Positions 55,015-61,461 of a stretch of DNA of 64,000 nt are shown here, one piece after another. Below the pieces are notes generated by a model. It had not been told where the DNA came from and did no database searches. It saw nothing but the letters and a program-made list of their open reading frames with translations. The stretch spans positions 1 through 64,000 of the forward strand of contig CAVRLX010000015.1 of the NCBI GenBank assembly GCA_963721725.1, read 5' to 3'. Each line of letters begins with the position of its first letter. The stretch's first letter is position 1. The DNA is from RI-153 sp963721725. Lineage in GTDB: Bacteria > Chloroflexota > Anaerolineae > Caldilineales > Caldilineaceae. Made by a program: the position numbers and the translations under genes.

Positions 55015-56250
55015 ATGCCACAGTGGCGCAAAAATCTCTATATTCTCTTCGTCGTTCAAGTGATCTCGACCGCCGGCTTTAGCCTGGTCTTCCCCTTTCT
55101 TCCTCTCTACGTCAAAGAATTAGGCATCCGCTCTGGCGGCAGCATTGAGTTCTGGTCGGGATTGGTCTTCTCTTCCCAGGCCATGACCATGATGCTCTCG
55201 GCTCCGATTTGGGGCGTGGTGGCGGATCGGTACGGACGCAAGCCCATGTTGGTACGCGCCTCCATCGGTGGGGCAATCACGATTCTGGCAATGGGCTTTG
55301 CCCAAAGCGCCGAACAATTGGTGATTTTGCGCACGGTGCAGGGATTGGTGACGGGGACCATTGCTGCGTCCAATGCGCTGGTGGCGGCCTCCACCCCGCG
55401 CGAGCGCTCCGGTGAATCGTTGGGGCTGTTGCAAATGGGCAGTTGGGTGGGCATCGCTGTGGGTCCGCTGTTGGGCGGGGTAATCGGCGACGCCATCGGC
55501 TTTCGCGAGAGCTTTTGGATCACGGGTGGCCTATTGGCAATTGCCGCCCTGGCTGTAACCTTTGGCGTCAAAGAAGAATTTACACCACAGCCACGCGCCG
55601 AACGCACCAGCATGGTTGCCAGCTACAAACGGCTGCTGCGCGCACCGGACATGGCAAGTCTCTACACGGCGGGCTTTCTGCACAGTTTGGGCCGCTCGGT
55701 GATCTTCCCAGTGGCCGCGCTTTTTGTTGTCGAGTTAATGCACGAAGACGCAAATGTTGCCACGGTCACCGGCGTGATGATGGGGGCCTATGCCTTTGTG
55801 GGGTCCACCAGTGGCGCATGGCTGGGCCGCCTCGGAGATCGCATTGGGCATGGCCGCGTGCTGGTGGCGGGCATGCTGATTGCGCTGATCTTCTATCTGC
55901 CGCAGCCCTTTGTCACCGCCGCTTGGCAACTTGTGGTATTGCAGGCGCTGGCTGGCTTCTCCACCGGCGCGATTGTGCCTTCGCTCAGCGCTCTCATGAA
56001 TCTGCGTACACCTGCCGGCGGGCAAGGCGCCACCTATGGGCTGGACAACAGCATCCAATCGGGCGCGCGCATGATTGCACCGCTCTTGGGTGCTGGCGCT
56101 GCCATGGCATTCGGCATTCGCGGGGTCTTTGGCCTCTCGGCCCTGATCTATGGCATCTCGTTACTCGTAGTTTTGCAAATCTACCGCAAGAGCCAAAGCG
56201 TTCGCTCTGGCCTCCCCATTGATCCCCTTCCTGCCACAAGCGGAGATTAA
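55015..56250 (+). CDS. MFS transporter (multidrug-efflux-like)
   Basis: 411 residues with 12 predicted helices. The conserved MFS loop 2-3 motif is WGVVADRYGRKPMLVRA, and the helix-5 region GSWVGIAVGPLLGGVIGD matches the antiporter motif C type of drug:H+ antiporters (DHA1, TetA/BmrA-like). The loop 8-9 motif is LGRLGDRIGHGRVLVAG. Substrate unknown; efflux is most likely. A palindrome precedes the gene. It is convergent with a methyltransferase gene, 34 bp apart. Confidence 0.88.
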   Translation: MPQWRKNLYILFVVQVISTAGFSLVFPFLPLYVKELGIRSGGSIEFWSGLVFSSQAMTMMLSAPIWGVVADRYGRKPMLVRASIGGAITILAMGFAQSAEQLVILRTVQGLVTGTIAASNALVAASTPRERSGESLGLLQMGSWVGIAVGPLLGGVIGDAIGFRESFWITGGLLAIAALAVTFGVKEEFTPQPRAERTSMVASYKRLLRAPDMASLYTAGFLHSLGRSVIFPVAALFVVELMHEDANVATVTGVMMGAYAFVGSTSGAWLGRLGDRIGHGRVLVAGMLIALIFYLPQPFVTAAWQLVVLQALAGFSTGAIVPSLSALMNLRTPAGGQGATYGLDNSIQSGARMIAPLLGAGAAMAFGIRGVFGLSALIYGISLLVVLQIYRKSQSVRSGLPIDPLPATSGD

Positions 56251-56284
56251 GGCTAGGCAACGCGCGCCATGAAGGCGCCCAGAC

Positions 56285-57106
56285 TTAGGCGACTAGGTTT
56301 ACTTTACGCATACGTACCACCATCACCGGCGGAAATTCACTAAAATTGCCATTCCACGCCAACTGCGGGTTGCCTTGCCCATGTTCCGGCGCAAAGGCGC
56401 GCTCTTCCAGCGCGTCGATCACAAAGCCAACGGCCAGCCCGCGCCCCAAAATATCGTGCAACGGGCGGTGAAAATAGATCTGTGGCTCCGGCTGGCCGCG
56501 GATGGCAAGTCCACGGCGCATAAAGGGCGTCATATAGCGTAGCACACGCATGGCATAGGTGGTGATAAGGTTGCCTTCGCGGTCCTCTTTTTCGGCGGTG
56601 TGCAGCGCATAGGGGTTGTTAAAACAGGGGTGCATCAGGGTGAAGACAAAGACGCCGCCCGGCTTGAGCAGATGCATTAAAGCGCGAAAGAGAGGATCGA
56701 CCTCGGCCATATCAAAGAGGGCCATGTTCGCCAACGCGCCATCAAAGCTGCCCTCGCCCAGCGCGCGCAAAGCAGCCTCGTCGGTGGCGTCCACCACGTG
56801 ATAGCGGATATCGCCGTCATCTACGCTTGTACGCCCGCGAGCAAGTTCGACCATCTGCGCTGCAAAATCAGAGGCCACCACGCTTGCCCCGTGCCTTGCC
56901 ATGCGCCGTGCCATTACGCCATTGCCACAGGCAATATCCAACAAACGCGTCCCCACTCGCAACGGCAACAGCCGCTCCAGCGAGGGCCACTGAAGCACAT
57001 TAACAAAATCGTTACCGGTGTCGCCCATGTGCGCATCCCAAAAAGCCGCATTGGTGTTCCAGGCTTGGCGAGTTTTATCGTTGGCATTTTCAATAGGGGC
57101 CGACAT
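56285..57106 (-). CDS. Class I SAM-dependent methyltransferase
   Basis: 273 residues, cytosolic. Motif I is RLLDIACGNGVMARRMA near residue 55, motif II is ASVVASDFAAQMVELAR, and the post-core segment is LKPGGVFVFTLMHPCFNNP. The N-terminal AWNTNAAFWDAHMGD is common in methyltransferase_11/25 proteins acting on small molecules. Substrate not identifiable. It stands alone; the upstream spacer holds an inverted repeat and a promoter for the opposite strand. Confidence 0.85.
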   Translation of the reverse strand: MSAPIENANDKTRQAWNTNAAFWDAHMGDTGNDFVNVLQWPSLERLLPLRVGTRLLDIACGNGVMARRMARHGASVVASDFAAQMVELARGRTSVDDGDIRYHVVDATDEAALRALGEGSFDGALANMALFDMAEVDPLFRALMHLLKPGGVFVFTLMHPCFNNPYALHTAEKEDREGNLITTYAMRVLRYMTPFMRRGLAIRGQPEPQIYFHRPLHDILGRGLAVGFVIDALEERAFAPEHGQGNPQLAWNGNFSEFPPVMVVRMRKVNLVA

Positions 57107-57166
57107 AGAGGTCTCCTCTCGATTGCGTAAATTGTGAATAAAAAAGAGACAGCAGCAGGGGTAACA

Positions 57167-57225
57167 TTCCGGGAATGGAGCGGGCGATGAGAGCTACAGC
57201 GTGCGCTTTTGGTCGATTCCCGGAA
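57167..57225. promoter_or_regulatory. Inverted repeat TTCCGGGAAT, possible regulator site
   Basis: TTCCGGGAAT (57167-57176) and ATTCCCGGAA (57216-57225) are exact reverse complements, and each is itself close to palindromic. Two such half-sites 40 bp apart upstream of the promoter suggest cooperative binding of a dimeric regulator. Confidence 0.5.
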
Positions 57226-57266
57226 CGATGCCGCAGTTTGAAATGTACCGAACGGCTTTGCGTAGG

Positions 57267-57295
57267 TTGACCTCTCGCGCCGCGCCGTCTATAAT
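57267..57295 (+). promoter_or_regulatory. Near-consensus sigma-70 promoter of the ABC operon
   Basis: TTGACC (57267-57272), 17 bp, TATAAT (57290-57295). Confidence 0.8.
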
Positions 57296-57526
57296 TTTAA
57301 TGGGATGCGGTTGAGTAGGCGTTTCCATCAACCTGATGCCCTTTCCCCATGGTATAACCATTCTCATTTAGATTTAATTGCAGATGCCGACTGTCTAGAT
57401 GCTCCCAGATATGGCACGGGCAGTTGACGGAAAGGAGCGTCCACCACCCATTTCACGAGAACCGAATTGCGTTTCACTGCTGTTTCCATTATCCCACACA
57501 ACGGAAAACTCGGAGGAAGCAAAAAA

Positions 57527-58894
57527 ATGTCTCAATTGTCATTTGATTCTAAGGCTGTGGCTGCCCATAAAGTGACCCGCCGCCAGATGTTGCGCCTTTC
57601 TGCCCTGAGCATTGGGGGGCTGGCCCTGGCTGCCTGTGCGCCCGCCGCTGCTCCACAAGCCGGATCTGACGAAGCAGCACCCGCCACTAACGAAAAGCGC
57701 GAACTCGTCTTTTGGGGCCATGATCAGCACCCTATTGATCTGGCGGCCGAAGGCTTTGTCCAGGAATATCCCGACATTGAATGGGTCTCGCCACACCCCG
57801 CCGACCGCGTCGAAAAAATCCAGGCGGCTTTCGCCGCTGGCAGCGGTCTGCCCGATCTCTTCTGGTCCGAAGCGACCGACGCGCAGGACTGGGGCTGTAA
57901 TGAGCTGCTCACTGATTTAACCGAAGAATTGAAGCCGGAAGTCGACAATTATCATCCGCTCAAGGTCTCGGAAACCTTCATCCAAAAGCATGGCCAACAT
58001 GTGGGCTGGCCGGGTGACATTAGCGTCAGCGGCTGGTACTATCGCCCCGATAAGCTGGCCGAAGCTGGTTATGGCGATGTGGATTTTGAGACGGTGACCT
58101 GGCCGGATTTCTATGCTATGGCTGCCGATCTGAAGGCCCAGGGCATGTATGCCTTTGTCTTCCCGGCGGATGGCTGGAGCGCGCTCTATATGTTTGCGCT
58201 ACACCAGTTGGGCGGAACCGCCGTCAGCGAAGACGGGCAGAGCATTACCATTGACAGTGCCGAAGGCGTTGCCGCCATGCAGATTGTCAAAAATCTGTGG
58301 GATGCTGGCGGTTTGGATGTGGCATGGTGGAGTCCGCCCTATTGGGCTGCCTTGAAAGAAGGCACGTTGATCGGCGACTTTGCCGCGGCGTGGGCGCGTG
58401 GCTTCTGGGAAGCGCAACTGGCCGAATCGGGCGAAAAGTCCGAGGTGGAATGGCGGATTGCCAAGTTCCCCGGCGGCGAAGGCATCCAATATCGCACTGG
58501 CGTTTGGGGCGGCGCACAATTGGTCAACCCTGCCATGTCCGCCAACCGTGACGATGCCATTACCTTTATGAAGTATGCCCTGGGCAGTGTGGATGGGGCC
58601 AACCGCTGCGGGCAGTGGGGCATCATCCCTGCCTATCGTCCCTATTTGCAATCGGAAGAATTCCTGAGCATGCGTTCGCCTATTTTTGGCGACTGGGCTT
58701 TCAATGAATTCTGGGCGACACAGGAAAAAGAGCTTTCCACTCAATTCTTCCGCCCCGCGGGTTGGGGTGCGGTGAACACCGCCGTGGGCAAAGAGATGGT
58801 TCCGATTATGCTCGGCGAACTTGGTGTCGAAGATGGCGTAGCCCGTATTGTCGAAATGGCAACATCGGACTTTGAACGCACCAAATGCGCGTAA
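57527..58894 (+). CDS. ABC transporter sugar-binding lipoprotein
   Basis: Extracellular solute-binding protein (family 1, maltose/glycerol-phosphate type), 455 residues. The ATG at 57527 has GGAGGAAG seven bases upstream. The N-terminus has a twin-arginine-like VTRRQMLRLSALSIGGLALA and a lipobox LAAC at about residue 36, followed by a Pro/Ala linker. The mature protein starts ELVFWGHDQHPIDLAAEGF, then AAFAAGSGLPDLFWSEATD, and ends with a helix after FFRPAGWGAVNTAV. The two permease genes follow. The sugar specificity is not determinable from sequence alone. Confidence 0.92.
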   Translation: MSQLSFDSKAVAAHKVTRRQMLRLSALSIGGLALAACAPAAAPQAGSDEAAPATNEKRELVFWGHDQHPIDLAAEGFVQEYPDIEWVSPHPADRVEKIQAAFAAGSGLPDLFWSEATDAQDWGCNELLTDLTEELKPEVDNYHPLKVSETFIQKHGQHVGWPGDISVSGWYYRPDKLAEAGYGDVDFETVTWPDFYAMAADLKAQGMYAFVFPADGWSALYMFALHQLGGTAVSEDGQSITIDSAEGVAAMQIVKNLWDAGGLDVAWWSPPYWAALKEGTLIGDFAAAWARGFWEAQLAESGEKSEVEWRIAKFPGGEGIQYRTGVWGGAQLVNPAMSANRDDAITFMKYALGSVDGANRCGQWGIIPAYRPYLQSEEFLSMRSPIFGDWAFNEFWATQEKELSTQFFRPAGWGAVNTAVGKEMVPIMLGELGVEDGVARIVEMATSDFERTKCA

Positions 58895-58912
58895 GTTGTT
58901 TGTTGTAGACCC

Positions 58913-58945
58913 ACCTGCCAGGTTTTGAAAACCTGGCAGGTTTTT
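58913..58945. terminator. CCTGCCAGGTTTT hairpin with T-run (family 3)
   Basis: ACCTGCCAGGTTTT pairs exactly with AAAACCTGGCAGGT, then TTTT. In the binding-protein/permease gap such a hairpin could reduce read-through, giving more binding protein than permease. The same word occurs at 35168-35197. Confidence 0.7.
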
Positions 58946-58968
58946 GCGCACACCCGAGGGAGACCCCC

Positions 58969-59901
58969 ATGCAAAGCCAAGCTATCTCACCCGCGCGTCC
59001 AGCCTTGCTGGAACGTCGCAAACTGCTCTGGAAACAGATCGCCAAACATTGGATCGACTACCTGTTCATTGCCCCCTTTTTCGTCACTTTTGCTGTTTTT
59101 GGGCTATATCCACTGCTGTGGGCTTTTCAACTCAGCTTTAGCAGTTGGCGCGGCTTTGGTCCCATGAAGTGGGTGGGGCTGGAAAACTACAAAGTTATGG
59201 CCAATGATCCCTATGTGATGCAGTCGTTGGTCAACACATTGCAGTTTGCCTATATTTTGCTGCCCACAGGCATCTTCATCTCTATTCTCTTCGCCGTTAT
59301 CCTCAACAACGACCGCATCTATGGCCGCGGCTTTTTTCGCACCCTCTACTTTCTGCCCTATGTTACTTCGTCGGTGATTGTTGCGATTGTCTTTACCCAG
59401 CTCTTTGACGATCACATGGGCTGGGTCAACGACGGGCTGAAAGTCATCGGCCTCGACAGCGTACCCTGGCTGCACGGTAGCCCGTGGGCCGCCAAAACCG
59501 TGGTGATTTTGCTCACCCATTGGGGCGGGATAGGCTACAATATTTTGCTCTTTTTGGGCGGCTTACAGGGCATCGATTCGGAAATCTACGAAGCGGCGCG
59601 CATGGACGGAGCCAACGAATGGCAGCTCTTTTGGCGCATCACCCTGCCCTTGCTGCGCCCAATTATTTTCTTTCTAATCGTCATTGCCACGATTGGATTG
59701 ATGAATATGTTCAACCAGCCCTTTATGCTCACCGCAGGCGGGCCACGCGGCGAAACCACTACGCTGATGTTGCGCCTCTACGAAATTGGGTTCACAGGCA
59801 ACCGCTTTGGCGACGCTTCCGCCTTTGGCTTCATGGTGGGCGCGCTGGTGATTGTCATCTCGTTGATCCAGATTCGCTTTCTGGGCCGCGATGGACGGTA
59901 A
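58969..59901 (+). CDS. ABC sugar transporter permease (MalF/UgpA type)
   Basis: 310 residues, six helices. Starts MQSQAISPARPALLERRKLL. The ATPase-contact EAA loop is YEAARMDGANEWQLFWRITLP near residue 205. Other family text is FVTFAVFGLYPLLWAFQLSF and WVGLENYKVM. It lies 74 bp after the binding protein gene, across the hairpin. Confidence 0.93.
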   Translation: MQSQAISPARPALLERRKLLWKQIAKHWIDYLFIAPFFVTFAVFGLYPLLWAFQLSFSSWRGFGPMKWVGLENYKVMANDPYVMQSLVNTLQFAYILLPTGIFISILFAVILNNDRIYGRGFFRTLYFLPYVTSSVIVAIVFTQLFDDHMGWVNDGLKVIGLDSVPWLHGSPWAAKTVVILLTHWGGIGYNILLFLGGLQGIDSEIYEAARMDGANEWQLFWRITLPLLRPIIFFLIVIATIGLMNMFNQPFMLTAGGPRGETTTLMLRLYEIGFTGNRFGDASAFGFMVGALVIVISLIQIRFLGRDGR

Positions 59902-59904
59902 AAG

Positions 59905-59952
59905 CTATTGCGTACTTCGTATTCTAAGATGCGCAATCCGCAGTACGTATCT
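59905..59952. repeat. TTGCGTACTTCGTATTC-type inverted repeat
   Basis: TTGCGTACTTCGTATTC opposes AATCCGCAGTACGTAT between the two permease genes. Related to the element at 14535-14606. Confidence 0.5.
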
Positions 59953-59990
59953 TGTTCTTCGGCTTTCCCTTACACCATTCGGGAGTTCCC

Positions 59991-60881
59991 ATGACCACCA
60001 CAACCCGCCCCATGCCCTATCGTGAATCACGCTGGAAGATTCTGCTGCCGCGCATCCTCACCTATGGCTTCATCTATCTCTTGCTACTTGTTTTTGCGAT
60101 TATCTTTCTCTTTCCCTTCTACACCATGTTTGTCGGCTCGTTTATGAAAGACTCTGATCTGTTCAGCAGCAGCCCCAACATTTGGCCGGTAAGCGGGATC
60201 GACAGCTCTAACTATGTAAAGCTCTTCACCGAACTGGGCTATGGACGCCCGCTGCTCAACACCTTTTATCTCGCTCTTGTGCGTACATTGGGCACGCTTT
60301 TCTTCTCGGCGCTGGCTGGCTTCACCTTTGCCAAACGGCGCTTCCCGGGCCGCGAGATCCTCTTTTTTATCATGCTGGGAACCATGATGTTGCCCACACA
60401 GGTCACGCTGATTCCGTGGTATCTGCTCATGGTCAAGACGCTAGGCTGGGCCAACTCCTATTGGCCCTTTTGGATTCCCCAATGGGCCACAGCGTTTGGC
60501 ATCTTTTGGATGCGCCAATATATCGCCTCTACCATTCCCGACGAGATGTTAGAAGCCGCCGCGATTGACGGTTGTTCAGTCTTTGGCACATTCTGGCGCG
60601 TGGTGCTGCCGCTGATCATTCCTGGCATGGCCGTATTGGGCATTCTCAACTTTGTAGAAGGGTTCAATCTTTTCCTCGGCCCACTGCTGATCCTGAGCGA
60701 TCCGCAGATGATCACCGCGCCACTGGCCCTGGCGAATTTCAAAGGCACAACGGTCATCGCCCCGCGCTATTCGCTGATGTTTGCAGGCAGCGCCCTGGCG
60801 ACACTGCCCTTGTTGATCGTCTTTTTCGCTTTCCAAAAGCAACTGATTAGCGGGATCATGTCGGGTGCAGTCAAAGGATAG
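59991..60881 (+). CDS. ABC sugar transporter permease (MalG/UgpE type)
   Basis: 296 residues, six helices. I start at the ATG at 59991 after GGGAG. EAA loop: LEAAAIDGCSVFGTFWRVVLP near residue 195. Others: LALVRTLGTLFFSALAGFTFAKRRFPGR and MLPTQVTLIPWYLLM. Partner of the preceding permease. No ATPase gene follows, as in many sugar importers that share a common MsmK-type ATPase encoded elsewhere. Confidence 0.93.
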   Translation: MTTTTRPMPYRESRWKILLPRILTYGFIYLLLLVFAIIFLFPFYTMFVGSFMKDSDLFSSSPNIWPVSGIDSSNYVKLFTELGYGRPLLNTFYLALVRTLGTLFFSALAGFTFAKRRFPGREILFFIMLGTMMLPTQVTLIPWYLLMVKTLGWANSYWPFWIPQWATAFGIFWMRQYIASTIPDEMLEAAAIDGCSVFGTFWRVVLPLIIPGMAVLGILNFVEGFNLFLGPLLILSDPQMITAPLALANFKGTTVIAPRYSLMFAGSALATLPLLIVFFAFQKQLISGIMSGAVKG

Positions 60882-60890
60882 GCTGGGACT

Positions 60891-61376
60891 ATGAATCCAC
60901 CCGCCAAACTGCATAGGCATTTCAAACGATTGAACAATCTTCTGCGCCGCCCCTGGGCCGACCACTGGCTGTTGGCCCAGGTTTTTGCGTGGTTGGGGAT
61001 CACCCGTCTCGCCATTAACGTTCTCCCCTTCCGCCGCCTCGCCCAATACCTGGGGCCACACCAGCAAGAAACCGCCGTCGAAGCGTCAAGCGCCGAACTT
61101 GATACAGCCCAGCGCATCGCCTGGGCCATTCAGCGCATCAGCCCCCACACGCCGTGGACCAGCAACTGCTTTCCCCAAGCGCTCACCGCCAAGCTCTTGT
61201 TGCGGCGGCACGGTATCCCCTCCACCCTCTATCTGGGCGCGGCCTTCAGCGCCGACAAAACTAACGGACAGGCTGCCGGCCTGGAAGCCCACGCCTGGCT
61301 GCGCTGTGGCACGGTTTACGTCACCGGCGGCCGCGGCCACGAACGTTTTGGCGTCGTTGGCATCTTCGGCGCGTAA
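60891..61376 (+). CDS. Lasso-peptide biosynthesis B2-like (transglutaminase-fold) protein
   Basis: 161 residues. The C-terminal part matches the B2 leader-peptidase/transglutaminase-like family: WTSNCFPQALTAKLLLRRHG with catalytic Cys93, STLYLGAAFSAD, and AHAWLRCG with catalytic His134, then VYVTGG and an F-x-V-V-G-I-F end. The N-terminal 80 residues are basic and helical. In lasso-peptide clusters B2 removes the leader with help from a B1 protein and precedes an asparagine-synthetase-like cyclase. None of those is recognised here. It starts 9 bp after the permease, so it is co-transcribed. It may be an orphan or serve another peptide (inference). Confidence 0.82.
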   Translation: MNPPAKLHRHFKRLNNLLRRPWADHWLLAQVFAWLGITRLAINVLPFRRLAQYLGPHQQETAVEASSAELDTAQRIAWAIQRISPHTPWTSNCFPQALTAKLLLRRHGIPSTLYLGAAFSADKTNGQAAGLEAHAWLRCGTVYVTGGRGHERFGVVGIFGA

Positions 61377-61461
61377 GCGGCGCGTGGCGGCATCCTATCC
61401 TAGTCCAGCCTGGCACAAGGTAACCCAGGATTTGTCGCTATTTCCGCCGCCGTATCCTCGT

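Larger units (their letters stand above)
57107..57526. other. 420-bp spacer upstream of the sugar ABC operon
   Basis: Non-coding. It holds a 10-bp perfect inverted repeat (57167-57176 and 57216-57225), a near-consensus promoter (57267-57295), and a second, imperfect inverted repeat GATGCGGTTGA/TCAACCTGATGC (57303-57343) just after the expected transcript start, where an operator would lie. The leader to the binding-protein start is about 225 bases. No RNA family recognised. Confidence 0.6.
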
